A DNA stretch of 41,147 bases, taken from an uncultured Prevotellaceae bacterium (GTDB lineage Bacteria; Bacteroidota; Bacteroidia; Bacteroidales; Bacteroidaceae). A program made the position numbers and the translations under genes. Within the stretch, counting starts at the first letter, position 1, and each line of letters starts with the position of its first letter. Of the stretch, positions 23,627-32,166 are shown piece after piece. The notes below the pieces were generated by a model. The model made no database searches. It was not told where the DNA came from and saw only the letters and a program-made list of their open reading frames with translations. Location: assembly GCA_902776685.1 (NCBI GenBank), contig CACYRB010000011.1, forward strand, positions 1-41,147. The letters are read 5' to 3'.

Positions 23627-24172
23627 TTAATCGTGAAGGTTAAAATATTCAGTAATTTTCTTCACAGCGATGTGATAACTGGCTTTCAGTGAGCCTTCAC
23701 TCGTGTTAAGCAGCTGGCTCATCTCTGAATATTTCATCTCGTCATAGTAACGCAGAGTGAAAACCGTGCGCTGTACATCGGGAAGTCTTGAGATGGCCTC
23801 TTGCAGCTGGGCCTGTGTCTCATCGCCATCAAAATATTCATCTGCCATCAACCGGTTGGCAAGCGTCAGGTCCTCGTCGGCACTGACAGCCTGATGGGTC
23901 TTTTGTTTGCGGATGAAGTCGAGCGACTCGTTAATGGCAATGCGATAGAGCCACGTGGAAAGCTTTGACTTGTTTTGAAACTCTCCAAGGTTGCTCCATG
24001 CCTTAATAAAAACATTTTGCAAAATGTCGCTTGCGTCTTCGTGCGCAGTTACAATATGACGAATCTTCCAATACAAAGGTTCGCTATATTGTCGCACTAC
24101 GGCCTCGAATGCTTTTCGCGACTTCTGAGGGTCGGAGAGGTCGGCTATAATGACATTCTCATCATATTTCAT
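23627..24172 (-). CDS. ECF-type RNA polymerase sigma factor
   Basis: 181 residues, normal for ECF sigma factors. Region 2 is visible in AFEAVVRQYSEPLYWKIRHI, EDASDILQNVFIKAWSNLGE (2.2, core binding) and KLSTWLYRIAINESLDFIRK (2.3-2.4, -10 recognition). After a variable linker, region 4 is ISRLPDVQRTVFTLRYYDEM, KYSEMSQLLNTSEGSLKASY (helix-turn-helix for -33/-35 contact), HIAVKKITEY. It heads a minus-strand group: sigma, anti-sigma-like, Spy/CpxP-like, truA. No housekeeping -7 box is visible upstream of 24172, so autoregulation by its own promoter type is possible. Confidence 0.93.
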   Translation of the reverse strand: MKYDENVIIADLSDPQKSRKAFEAVVRQYSEPLYWKIRHIVTAHEDASDILQNVFIKAWSNLGEFQNKSKLSTWLYRIAINESLDFIRKQKTHQAVSADEDLTLANRLMADEYFDGDETQAQLQEAISRLPDVQRTVFTLRYYDEMKYSEMSQLLNTSEGSLKASYHIAVKKITEYFNLHD

Positions 24173-24190
24173 AGAGAAGGGAAAGTGTAT

Positions 24191-24240
24191 ATTGAGAAAA
24201 CGAAAAGTGAAGAACCTCTGCGGTCAGCAGGATTCCTCAC
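24191..24240 (-). terminator. Probable terminator of the small secreted-protein gene
   Basis: On the minus strand, GTGAGGAATCCTGC (24240-24227) pairs imperfectly with the segment 24221-24207, around a GGTCA-type loop, and is followed by CTTTTCGTTTTCTC. It lies 27 nt downstream of the stop at 24267. Confidence 0.5.
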
Positions 24241-24266
24241 TCTTTAGTTCTTTTTCCTCATTCGTA

Positions 24267-24572
24267 TTATCTGATAGATATTTTTCTTACCGTCTTGCCA
24301 ACCTTGATGATGTAGCATCCTTTGGGAAGGTTAAGCTCGTAACGCTTATCTGCACCTTCTACCTTGATGCTCATCACACGAACACCTGCTACATTATATA
24401 TATATAGCACCTGTCCGCTGGCACCGACAACACGAAGGGTCGATTCGTTTACAGAAATAGAGATGTTCTGGAAATCGTTATCAACAATCTCTATAGAGTT
24501 GCTCTTCTCTGCCATTACAGATACATTGCCCATAAGCAGAGCTGCAAGCGATATTATGAGTATTCTTTTCAT
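24267..24572 (-). CDS. Small secreted protein resembling an isolated C-terminal sorting-type domain
   Basis: 101 residues from MKRILIISLAALLMGNVSVM (signal peptide, cut near AEK). The remainder resembles the beta-sandwich tail found at the end of many Prevotella surface proteins and type IX cargo: STLRVVGASGQVLYIYNVAG, VRVMSIKVEGADKRYELNLP, KGCYIIKVGKTVRKISIR. Having this domain alone, straight after a signal peptide, is unusual but recurrent in the phylum. The function is unknown. A second Met one codon upstream (24575) is also possible. It has its own -7 box. Confidence 0.78.
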   Translation of the reverse strand: MKRILIISLAALLMGNVSVMAEKSNSIEIVDNDFQNISISVNESTLRVVGASGQVLYIYNVAGVRVMSIKVEGADKRYELNLPKGCYIIKVGKTVRKISIR

Positions 24573-24595
24573 CATAGGCTGTATATTTTACCTTG

Positions 24596-24603
24596 CAAAG
24601 ATA
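24596..24603 (-). promoter_or_regulatory. Probable -7 box for the small secreted-protein gene
   Basis: Minus strand TATCTTTG about 24 nt before the ATG; the -33 element is weak. Confidence 0.5.
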
Positions 24604-24680
24604 ATAATTTTTTTTCTCATTGATACTTTAAAGCGCCTCTTTGTTTGATTTTTAACAAGATTTAACCAAACAAGAATCTA

Positions 24681-25595
24681 TCATAACTCAACTGACAATC
24701 CTTCACGACTCAGTATGGTGTTCGGAAAAATCTGTTTAGCCTCATTTAATAATATCTGTTCATCGTCATATCGGGCACTGTAATGTCCTATCATCAGCTG
24801 CTTCACATGGGCATCACGAGCCACTTGGGCTGCCTCAGCAGCCGTACTGTGATAATATTTTGCTGCGCCATCGGCCTTGTCTGCCCCATAAGTGGCTTCA
24901 TGATAGAGCAAGTCAACATCCTTTATTCGTTCATGCAGCTGCGGCATGTATCGGGTATCACTACAATAGGCATAACTATGCGGCGGATTGGCCGGACGCG
25001 TCAGTCGCTCTGTAGGGATTACGGTGCCGTCATCCAGTGTCCAGCCCGCCCCTGCTTTGATGTTGTTAATCTGCGAAACCGGGATTCCATAGAAATCAAT
25101 CATCTCCGGCCTGATATGCGGCAGTGTAGACTTTTCGCGGAACAGATAACCGCAACACGGTACCCGATGTTCCAGCGGAAGGGTCTCAACGGTCAGACTC
25201 CTGTCTTCGAAAACAACCGTTTGTTGCGTTGTGTCAACAGCATGGAACAACACTTCGTAGCTGAGATCGTGAATAAACATGTCTATTTGCGACTGCAACA
25301 TAGGCTCAAGGGCTTGCGGAGCATAGATGTGCAACGGCATCGTGCGTCCAAGAAGTCCGAAGGAGGATATCATTCCAATAAGTCCAAAGCAATGATCGCC
25401 ATGAAGATGGGAAATAAAGACAGCAGACAGTTGGGCAAAACCGACGTGGGAGCGTCGCAATTGTATCTGTGCACCCTCGCCACAGTCCACCATGAACTGC
25501 TTGCCACGTACTTCCACCACTTGCATCGAAGGAAAATGCCTAAGTGTTGGAAGTGCACTGCCACAACCAAGGATATGTACCTTGAACTGACTCAT
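24681..25595 (-). CDS. rnz: Ribonuclease Z
   Basis: 304 residues, the short form of tRNase Z. It is a zinc metallo-beta-lactamase-fold endonuclease that removes the 3' trailer of tRNA precursors. Metal-binding motif HLHGDH lies at 63-68; other ligand regions are LPLEHRVPCCGYLF, YCSDTRYMPQL, LYHEATYG and YYHSTAAEAA, ending LMIGHYSARY (the HYSxR signature). The N-terminus VHILGCGSALPTLRHFPS is the usual first strand. It starts 9 nt after the lipoprotein gene stop, as the third gene of a mazG operon. Confidence 0.95.
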   Translation of the reverse strand: MSQFKVHILGCGSALPTLRHFPSMQVVEVRGKQFMVDCGEGAQIQLRRSHVGFAQLSAVFISHLHGDHCFGLIGMISSFGLLGRTMPLHIYAPQALEPMLQSQIDMFIHDLSYEVLFHAVDTTQQTVVFEDRSLTVETLPLEHRVPCCGYLFREKSTLPHIRPEMIDFYGIPVSQINNIKAGAGWTLDDGTVIPTERLTRPANPPHSYAYCSDTRYMPQLHERIKDVDLLYHEATYGADKADGAAKYYHSTAAEAAQVARDAHVKQLMIGHYSARYDDEQILLNEAKQIFPNTILSREGLSVEL

Positions 25596-25604
25596 TCCTT
25601 ACAG

Positions 25605-26159
25605 CTATTTCTGACGTTTGTACTGGAAAATACCTTTGTCACACTCCAGCCAAAGCGAGTCGGGACCTAAGGCGAGCACGTCAAACGTGTCGGTGTTCAG
25701 GACCAGCCGGCCATTGTATATTTTCCACGTCGTGTAGGGTTTACTTTCCGCCGAGCCCTTTGATGCAACGACACCGCCTTCTTTTATCTCGAAGTTCTTG
25801 GCGATGTCTGTCCATCGACCCTGAAGCGAGTTCAAATTTACCGCATGCTGAACACTCAATTCGCCGTCTACACTATGACCAATGATTGCCATACGGTCTC
25901 CCTCAAAGCAGCCGCCCTTAACCATCGAGTCTTTGTCTTCTACGTAGTATTCTACCGTGTCACCGTTGTCGGTCAGCAATACGATTTTCGACATACCACC
26001 TTCAAGAAACTTCCCATAGACCGTCGAGTCTGCGCCGTCGTCCATTTCCAGGCCGCCACCAATGGTAGGCTGTTCGTTCTTTGGTTTCTTTTCGTCACAG
26101 GCAGTCAGAACACAGAGAGACAATGCCAGCAACACTAAAAAATTAAAGCATTTTTTCAT
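25605..26159 (-). CDS. Lipocalin-like lipoprotein
   Basis: 184 residues from MKKCFNFLVLLALSLCVLTA with the lipidation Cys in LTAC-DEKK. The mature part is beta-rich: ADSTVYGKFLEGGMSKIVLL, GDTVEYYVEDKDSMVKGGCF, GDRMAIIGH, then the C-terminal module LQGRWTDIAKNFEIKEGGVV, which resembles the lipocalin-like domain of Bacteroidota lipoproteins. The ligand is unknown. The ORF extends upstream to 26201, into mazG; the start at 26159, 4 nt after the mazG stop, gives a proper signal peptide and fits an operon mazG, lipoprotein, rnz. Confidence 0.85.
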   Translation of the reverse strand: MKKCFNFLVLLALSLCVLTACDEKKPKNEQPTIGGGLEMDDGADSTVYGKFLEGGMSKIVLLTDNGDTVEYYVEDKDSMVKGGCFEGDRMAIIGHSVDGELSVQHAVNLNSLQGRWTDIAKNFEIKEGGVVASKGSAESKPYTTWKIYNGRLVLNTDTFDVLALGPDSLWLECDKGIFQYKRQK

Positions 26160-26163
26160 ATTC

Positions 26164-27045
26164 TTATTTATTCTTTTTTTTCTCGGGAACATTCCGTTCA
26201 CTTGTTTTTGCTTCTTCCCAAAGCCTGTCCTTCTCTTCCAACGATGTCTCCGTCAGCAACTTACCTTGTTTAAGGGTGTGTTCCTCAACATAATTGAAGC
26301 GGCGGATAAACTTTTGGTTCGTATGCTCAAGGGCATTATCAGGATTCAATTTGTAGAGCCGTGCCGCATTGATGACGGAAAAGAGAAAATCGCCCAGTTC
26401 TTCGGTCGAACGTTCCTTATCCTCACGCTTCAACTCCGCTTCCAGTTCGTCGAGTTCCTCGCGCACCTTCTTCCACACATCCTCTTTCTGCTCCCAGTCG
26501 AAGCCCACGTGGCGTGCTTTATCCTGTATGCGATAGGCCTTGATGAGCGAAGGCAAGGCATTGGGCACACCAGAAAGCACCGTCTTGTTGCCACCTTTCT
26601 CCTTTTGTTTGATTTGCTCCCAGTTGTCAAGCACCTGCTCCACATCTTTCACCTTGGTCGTCTGAACTCCATCTTCGGAATCTTCTCCATATGGCAATGG
26701 TTTCGGATCGGGTGCGCCCACCTGTGAGGGATGATAGACGTGCGGATGACGGAATATCAATTTGTCGACAGAGCGATTGCAGACATCTGCAATATCAAAA
26801 TCGCCTTGTTCCTCACCGATGCGAGCATAGAAACAAACATGCAGGAGCACGTCGCCGAGTTCCTTGCAGATTTCGTCTTTATCATCTTTCATCAGAGCAT
26901 CACACAGCTCAAATGTTTCTTCTATTGTGTTTGGCCGCAGACTCTCGTTGGTCTGCTTGCGGTCCCAGGGACATTTTTCTCTTAATGTGTCGAGCACGTC
27001 AAGGTATCGCCCGAAGGCCGCCAGTTTCTCTTCGCGTGTATGCAT
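26164..27045 (-). CDS. mazG: Nucleoside triphosphate pyrophosphohydrolase MazG
   Basis: 293 residues from MHTREEKLAAFGRYLDVLDT. It hydrolyses (d)NTPs to NMP and pyrophosphate, a housekeeping or stress role. There are two tandem MazG domains. The first has CPWDRKQTNESLRPNTIEET, the EExxE helix and CKELGDVLLHVCFYARI with metal-binding Glu/Asp. The second has FDWEQKEDVWKKVREELDEL and STEELGDFLFSVINAAR. The C-terminus is Lys-rich. A perfect promoter at 27067-27098 fixes the start at 27045; the frame's earlier Met at 27069 overlaps the -7 box. It diverges from valS. Confidence 0.94.
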   Translation of the reverse strand: MHTREEKLAAFGRYLDVLDTLREKCPWDRKQTNESLRPNTIEETFELCDALMKDDKDEICKELGDVLLHVCFYARIGEEQGDFDIADVCNRSVDKLIFRHPHVYHPSQVGAPDPKPLPYGEDSEDGVQTTKVKDVEQVLDNWEQIKQKEKGGNKTVLSGVPNALPSLIKAYRIQDKARHVGFDWEQKEDVWKKVREELDELEAELKREDKERSTEELGDFLFSVINAARLYKLNPDNALEHTNQKFIRRFNYVEEHTLKQGKLLTETSLEEKDRLWEEAKTSERNVPEKKKNK

Positions 27046-27066
27046 AACAGTTTTCGATTCTGCGTA

Positions 27067-27098
27067 CAAAGGTAGCTATTTTTCAACAATCGCCCAAA
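27067..27098 (-). promoter_or_regulatory. Promoter of the mazG operon
   Basis: Minus strand TTTG (complement of 27095-27098), 20 nt, TACCTTTG (complement of 27067-27074), with a leader of about 16 nt. Confidence 0.78.
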
Positions 27099-27150
27099 AT
27101 AAACAATTAAAAAAAACAACAATCTGCACCATGAATTATGAATAATTTTG

Positions 27151-27158
27151 TACCTTTG
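27151..27158 (+). promoter_or_regulatory. -7 box for valS
   Basis: TACCTTTG, 35 nt before the ATG at 27193. An ATTATGAATAAT word of the dispersed intergenic type sits just upstream; the -33 element is weak. Confidence 0.55.
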
Positions 27159-27192
27159 CACCCAAATTGCACTTTACACATTATTATAAGGT

Positions 27193-29925
27193 ATGGAATT
27201 AGCAACAAAATATGACCCTCGCGAAGTGGAGGGTAAATGGTATCAGTATTGGCTTGACAACAAGCTGTTCAGTTCTAAACCCGACGGACGCGAGCCCTAC
27301 ACTATCGTGATTCCCCCGCCCAACGTAACCGGCGTGCTCCACATGGGTCACATGCTTAACAACACCATTCAAGACATTCTGGTCCGCCGTGCACGCATGG
27401 AGGGAAAGAATGCTTGCTGGGTGCCCGGAACCGACCATGCCTCGATTGCCACAGAAGCAAAGGTTGTGAAAAAACTGGCTGCCGAGGGCATCAAGAAACG
27501 CGACCTTACACGCGATGAGTTTTTGAAACATGCCTGGGATTGGACCCACGAACACGGTGGAATCATCTTAAAGCAGTTGCGACGTCTTGGTGCATCGTGC
27601 GACTGGGACCGTACAGCCTTTACCATGGACGAGAAACGCTCCGAAAGCGTTATCAAGGTTTTTGTCGACCTCTACCGCAAGGGCTACATCTATCGTGGCC
27701 TGCGTATGGTGAACTGGGATCCAAAAGCACTGACGGCATTGTCTACCGAGGAGGTTATTTACAAAGAAGAACACTCAAAGCTATATCATCTGAAATATTA
27801 TCTTAAAGATGCCGAAGGGCTTGGCGACATCAACGCACTAAAAGACGCCGGCAATGTCATCCATAACGATGAACGCGGTTACTATGCCGTTGTAGCTACC
27901 ACACGCCCCGAAACCATCATGGGTGACACGGCTATGTGCATCAACCCGAAAGACCCAAAGAATCAATGGCTCAAAGGCCGACATGTCATCGTGCCGCTCG
28001 TAGGACGTGAGATTCCCGTCATCGAAGACCGCTATGTCGACATCGAGTTTGGTACAGGCTGTCTGAAGGTCACACCTGCCCACGACACAAACGACTATAT
28101 GCTGGGTAAGACCCACAACCTGAAGACCATCGACATCTTTAATGCCGACGGCACCATCAGCGAACAGTCGCCTTTGTATGTGGGTATGGACCGTTTCGAT
28201 TGCCGCAAACAAATCGCAAAAGATCTTGAAGAGGCAGGACTGATGGAACGCGTAGAAGAGTATGTGAACAAGGTCGGCTATTCCGAACGTAACCCCGACA
28301 CCGCCATCGAGCCGCGTCTTTCGCTGCAATGGTTTCTGAAGATGCAGCACTTTGCCGACATCGCTCTGCCGCCGGTAATGAATGACGAGCTGAAGTTTTA
28401 TCCTGCAAAATACAAGAACACCTACAAGAACTGGCTTGAGAACATTCAAGACTGGTGCATCTCTCGTCAACTATGGTGGGGTCACCGCATCCCAGCATAT
28501 TACTATACTTGCGAGACTGGAGACGAGGCTTTCGTTGTTGCCGAGACGCCCGAGGAAGCTCTCAACCTGGCACGTCAGGAAAGTGGCAATCTGAATCTGC
28601 AACCGAGCGACCTTCGTCAAGATGAAGATGCACTTGACACCTGGTTCTCATCATGGTTGTGGCCTATTAGCCTGTTCGACGGCATCAATCATCCGGACAA
28701 CGAGGAAATAACCTACTACTACCCCACCAGTGACCTTGTTACAGGTCCCGACATCATTTTCTTCTGGGTGGCTCGTATGATTATGGCTGGCTATGAGTAT
28801 GTGGGCAAAATGCCATTCCGAAATGTTTATTTCACGGGTATCGTGCGCGACAAGCTTGGCCGGAAGATGTCGAAATCGTTGGGTAACAGTCCCGACCCCA
28901 TTGAGCTCATCGACAAATACGGAGCCGACGGCGTTCGCATGGGTATGATGCTCTCTGCACCTGCCGGTAACGACATCCTGTTCGACGAAGCACTTTGCGA
29001 ACAAGGACGAAACTTCAACAACAAGATATGGAATGCTTTCCGTCTGGTCAAAGGCTGGCAAGTGGCTGATAATTGTGCCGACAGCGAATCGGCTACTACC
29101 AACAAGACCGCCATTGCCTGGATGAATGCCAAGCTTCGTGCAGCCAATGCCGAGCTCAACGACCATTTCTCAAAATACCGCATTTCTGATGCGCTGATGA
29201 CGGTCTACAAACTTTTCTGGGACGAATTTTCTGCATGGTATTTGGAAATGGTGAAACCGGCATACGTCAACGGAGAAGCACAGCCCATTGACCGTGAGAC
29301 CTATGAGGCTACGCTCGGTTTCTTCGACGCATTGTTGAAGATGCTCCATCCCTTCATGCCATTCATTACCGAGGAACTTTGGCAACATCTGTACGACCGC
29401 GAACCGGGAGAAAGCATCATGCGCGAATGTCTGAAACTCGAAGAACCTACAGCCGAAGAGTTGCAACTCATCAGCGACGTGGAGCAAATGAAACAAGTTG
29501 TATCAGGGGTGCGCACGGTGCGCAACCAGAAGAACATTGCCCCCAAGGAAAAACTCCAACTGTTGGCTATCGGCTCCAATCGTTATGAAGCCTTTAACGC
29601 CGTCATCACCAAGATGGCCAATCTTGAGTCCATCAGCATAGTGGATGAGAAGCCGACTGATGCCTCTGCTTTCATGGTTGGCACTGATGAATATGCCGTG
29701 CCACTTGGCTCGCTTATCGATGTTGAAGCTGAGATAGAAAAGGCTGAAGCACAGCTGAAGCATCTCGAAGGTTTCCTTGCCAGTGTGATGAAAAAGCTCT
29801 CAAACGAACGGTTTGTACAAAATGCTCCCGAGGCTGTTGTTGCCATGGAGCGCAAGAAGCAAGCCGACAGCGAGGAAAAGATTGCGGCCCTTCGCACAAC
29901 AATCGAAGAACTCAGAAAGAAATGA
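27193..29925 (+). CDS. valS: Valine--tRNA ligase
   Basis: 910 residues, full length. It is a class I synthetase that charges tRNA-Val, with an editing domain. The start [20 protein letters not shown] is standard. The HIGH-type motif is [20 protein letters not shown] near residues 41-60. The editing CP1 domain contains [20 protein letters not shown]; the KMSKS motif lies in [20 protein letters not shown]. The anticodon-binding domain and a C-terminal coiled coil (about 845-910, [20 protein letters not shown]) are both present, as in other ValRS. The stop TGA overlaps the ATG of the next gene, and a strong terminator hairpin follows within 20 nt. Confidence 0.97.
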   Translation: MELATKYDPREVEGKWYQYWLDNKLFSSKPDGREPYTIVIPPPNVTGVLHMGHMLNNTIQDILVRRARMEGKNACWVPGTDHASIATEAKVVKKLAAEGIKKRDLTRDEFLKHAWDWTHEHGGIILKQLRRLGASCDWDRTAFTMDEKRSESVIKVFVDLYRKGYIYRGLRMVNWDPKALTALSTEEVIYKEEHSKLYHLKYYLKDAEGLGDINALKDAGNVIHNDERGYYAVVATTRPETIMGDTAMCINPKDPKNQWLKGRHVIVPLVGREIPVIEDRYVDIEFGTGCLKVTPAHDTNDYMLGKTHNLKTIDIFNADGTISEQSPLYVGMDRFDCRKQIAKDLEEAGLMERVEEYVNKVGYSERNPDTAIEPRLSLQWFLKMQHFADIALPPVMNDELKFYPAKYKNTYKNWLENIQDWCISRQLWWGHRIPAYYYTCETGDEAFVVAETPEEALNLARQESGNLNLQPSDLRQDEDALDTWFSSWLWPISLFDGINHPDNEEITYYYPTSDLVTGPDIIFFWVARMIMAGYEYVGKMPFRNVYFTGIVRDKLGRKMSKSLGNSPDPIELIDKYGADGVRMGMMLSAPAGNDILFDEALCEQGRNFNNKIWNAFRLVKGWQVADNCADSESATTNKTAIAWMNAKLRAANAELNDHFSKYRISDALMTVYKLFWDEFSAWYLEMVKPAYVNGEAQPIDRETYEATLGFFDALLKMLHPFMPFITEELWQHLYDREPGESIMRECLKLEEPTAEELQLISDVEQMKQVVSGVRTVRNQKNIAPKEKLQLLAIGSNRYEAFNAVITKMANLESISIVDEKPTDASAFMVGTDEYAVPLGSLIDVEAEIEKAEAQLKHLEGFLASVMKKLSNERFVQNAPEAVVAMERKKQADSEEKIAALRTTIEELRKK

Positions 29926-31136
29926 AAAGCCGACTCATAAAGCCGAGAGCACTCAGAAGGTATGCCTTCTGGGTGTTCTCGGTTGCTTTTTTCTTTTCTC
30001 TGACCTCATGCCACGACGACCATCCTACGTCTGTTCCCGAATCACAAACAGCGGCAAAGACCATTCTCATGTTTCTGCCCTTCAGTGGTGACGACAACAA
30101 TAACTACAATCTTTACAATAATTTCCAACAAAACATCAGCGATATTGAGCAGGTAATCGTCAACAACGGCGGCATCGGAAACCGTCGGTTGCTGGTCTGC
30201 ATCTCGCTCTCTGCAACACGTGCGGCCCTTGTTGACCTTGTCTACGACAAAGGCAAGTGCCGCCGCGACACGCTACGACGCTATTCACACCCTGCGCTGA
30301 CTACAGCCGAAGGGCTTGCCACCATCTTTAACGACATGAAGGCCGTGGCACCAGCCGACCAATATGCGCTGATCGTTGGTTGCCATGGCGAAGGATGGTT
30401 ACCCGCCCGACGAAATGCCATGCCTCCTACGACACGTCACTTTGGCGGGCTCAGCAGCCAACACCAGATAGAGACTTCAACGCTTGCACGCGCAGTCAAC
30501 ATGGCCGGCCTGAAATTCCAATTCATGCTTTTCGATGTCTGTTACTTCTCTACCATTGAAGTGGCCTACGACCTGCGCCATGCAACAGACCATCTCATTG
30601 CCTCAACCAGTGAAATCATGGCTTACGGAATGCCCTATCAGCAAATGCTTCCAAGTCTGCTGAAGGATTCTCCCGACTACGATGCGGTTTGCCAACAGTT
30701 CTTGCATTTCTATGAAAACTATTACAGTTCCGGAAAACCCATGCCCTATGGAACGCTTGCCGTCACCGACCTACGCCAGATGGACAATATGGTTGAGACG
30801 ATGCGCGAGATAAACCGTCAATGCTCCTTTGACGACGCGTTCCTCTATCAGCTGCAAGATCTTGATGCAGGACACTGGGAGCCTACCATTTATTTCGATT
30901 TCGGCGACTATGCGCAAAGACTTTGCCACAATCGCGACGACCTGCACGAGCTGTTCATTGCGTCTTTGTCTAAACTTGTCGTCAGCAAGGTTGCAACCGA
31001 AAACATTTATTCTGCCGCAGGGAAAAAGGTTCTTAAGATTAATAGCTTTTCAGGACTTTCCATCAGCGACCCGTCTGTCAACGAACAAGCCACGGCATCA
31101 AAGCAACAAACGCCTTGGTGGAAAGCCACGCACTAA
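29922..31136 (+). CDS. Clostripain-like (C11 family) cysteine peptidase lipoprotein
   Basis: 404 residues from ATG 29922, which overlaps the valS stop (ATGA). The N-terminus is a lipoprotein signal with lipidation Cys 30 (FFFSLTSC). The C11 dyad is H155 in [11 protein letters not shown] and C207 in [11 protein letters not shown], the caspase-like arrangement that gives cleavage after Arg or Lys. It is probably anchored outside the cytoplasm. The codons for residues 8-25 form both arms of the valS terminator hairpin, so expression needs read-through. No good later start is seen: an in-frame GTG at 29973 would lose the basic n-region. The partner gene downstream is convergent (GldB-like). Confidence 0.85.
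   Translation: MKSRLIKPRALRRYAFWVFSVAFFFSLTSCHDDHPTSVPESQTAAKTILMFLPFSGDDNNNYNLYNNFQQNISDIEQVIVNNGGIGNRRLLVCISLSATRAALVDLVYDKGKCRRDTLRRYSHPALTTAEGLATIFNDMKAVAPADQYALIVGCHGEGWLPARRNAMPPTTRHFGGLSSQHQIETSTLARAVNMAGLKFQFMLFDVCYFSTIEVAYDLRHATDHLIASTSEIMAYGMPYQQMLPSLLKDSPDYDAVCQQFLHFYENYYSSGKPMPYGTLAVTDLRQMDNMVETMREINRQCSFDDAFLYQLQDLDAGHWEPTIYFDFGDYAQRLCHNRDDLHELFIASLSKLVVSKVATENIYSAAGKKVLKINSFSGLSISDPSVNEQATASKQQTPWWKATH
29943..29999 (+). terminator. Strong intrinsic terminator or attenuator inside the start of the C11 peptidase gene
   Basis: Arms 29943-29960 and 29965-29982 pair over 18 bp with two G-U wobbles around the loop TATG. A T-rich run (TTGCTTTTTTCTTTTCT) follows at once. It lies 17 nt after the valS stop and within codons 8-21 of the overlapping peptidase gene. 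Confidence 0.85.
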
Positions 31137-31160
31137 ACTATCTGATTTACCGCACTCACA

Positions 31161-31940
31161 TCAACTCGACAACAGAGCCTTTATGCTGGTCTTTGGGTGT
31201 TGTTTCATGTAACGATCTACCTTCGCCGTATAAGGTGTTTTGAAGAACTGGCGACCCAGAGCCTTGTTGGTCACCCACATCACGCGTCCCATGTGCATGT
31301 CTCGTTCTTCCTGAGTAGCCTCCTCATAGTTGTTCAACGGATACAAACTTAAAAGATAGAACGAAATAGCATCAGGTACGACAAAGCGGCGTGCCATCGA
31401 ACGACGTTGCTCGGCCGAATAGAAACGCAAATATGGCTGATAATTTTCGCCCAAATATTTGTCAAGCGAAATTCCCACCGTCTGCTCGCCCACGACAATG
31501 CTTTGATTCAATGCGCTGATTTGCGCATAGAAAGTCGGAATCTTTATTCCTGGAAGCAACTTCTCTAATTGCGTAACAGCATTATCAAGATCGCGATTGA
31601 TATCCTTCATGTTTGCAAACTCGGTTTCTGCATCCATGATGATGGTCTGAAGGAGGGTGTCTTGAAAGAAACGGAGAAACTTACTATTGATTTCGGGATC
31701 GTTCACCTGTCCGAGTTTCATCATGTCTTCTATCAACATGCGCGTCTCCATCGGATAATCGGTGTTCATCTGCTGCAAAGCAGAGTAGTCGCCTGTTGTC
31801 AGATAACGACTCTCCAGGCGGTCATAGCGTTGCACTTCTATGCGCGACGCACGCTCCTCATCCTCGCTTGGCTTCAGCTTAAAGTTACAAGCCACACAAA
31901 GCAAGGCCATTGCAAGCAGTATGTAATATGCCCTCTTCAT
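31161..31940 (-). CDS. GldB-family lipoprotein
   Basis: 259 residues from MKRAYYILLAMALLCVAC, lipidation Cys 18. The body fits the gliding-motility lipoprotein GldB family: IEVQRYDRLESRYLTTGDYS near residue 33, the central IPTFYAQISALNQSIVVGEQ, VGISLDKYLGENYQPYLRFY, and a C-terminal helix-rich part (EERDMHMGRVMWVTNKALGR). GldB is essential for gliding in Flavobacterium, but homologues persist in non-gliding Bacteroidota, where the role is unsettled. The perfect promoter at 31948-31978 places the transcript start within a few nt of the ATG. The gene ends 24 nt from the convergent peptidase gene. Confidence 0.82.
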   Translation of the reverse strand: MKRAYYILLAMALLCVACNFKLKPSEDEERASRIEVQRYDRLESRYLTTGDYSALQQMNTDYPMETRMLIEDMMKLGQVNDPEINSKFLRFFQDTLLQTIIMDAETEFANMKDINRDLDNAVTQLEKLLPGIKIPTFYAQISALNQSIVVGEQTVGISLDKYLGENYQPYLRFYSAEQRRSMARRFVVPDAISFYLLSLYPLNNYEEATQEERDMHMGRVMWVTNKALGRQFFKTPYTAKVDRYMKQHPKTSIKALLSS

Positions 31941-31947
31941 TTCGGGA

Positions 31948-31978
31948 CAAAAGTACTAAAAAATATTGTAAAACACAA
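31948..31978 (-). promoter_or_regulatory. Promoter giving a near-leaderless gldB-like mRNA
   Basis: Minus strand TTG (complement of 31976-31978), 20 nt, TACTTTTG (complement of 31948-31955). The box ends 7 nt before the ATG at 31940, so the 5' leader would be about 0-3 nt. Confidence 0.7.
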
Positions 31979-32072
31979 GAAAATTGCTAAAAAAGTTAAA
32001 TTTATGGCTCAAAAACCGCAATTTAACTTTAATTTATTGAAAATTATTAGTTTATCGTTTGGGGCAGTACTT

Positions 32073-32151
32073 CATAGGGAGGACTGCAGTTTTCCATAGA
32101 GAGGACGAGAGTTTTCCATAGGGAGGACGAGAGTTTTCCATAGGGAGGACG
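32073..32151. repeat. Intergenic 22-bp-period array, sequence type 3
   Basis: CATAGGGAGGAC (second copy CATAGAGAGGAC) occurs at 32073, 32095, 32117 and 32139, exactly 22 bp apart. The units are contiguous; the last two whole units (GTTTTCCATAGGGAGGACGA) are identical. It lies just downstream of the GT2 gene, whose stop is at 32167 on the minus strand, and about 95 nt upstream of the gldB-like promoter. No internal palindrome was noticed, unlike the other arrays. Confidence 0.88.
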
Positions 32152-32166
32152 ATGCAATTAATAAAC

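Noticed and set aside
24191-24240. Plus-strand terminator
   Set aside because: The hairpin is followed by a T-rich run on the plus strand as well, but no plus-strand gene ends here; it fits the minus-strand gene ending at 24267.
31569-32099. 176-residue plus-strand ORF opposite the gldB-like gene
   Set aside because: Antisense over a recognised lipoprotein gene and its promoter; no homologous motif.
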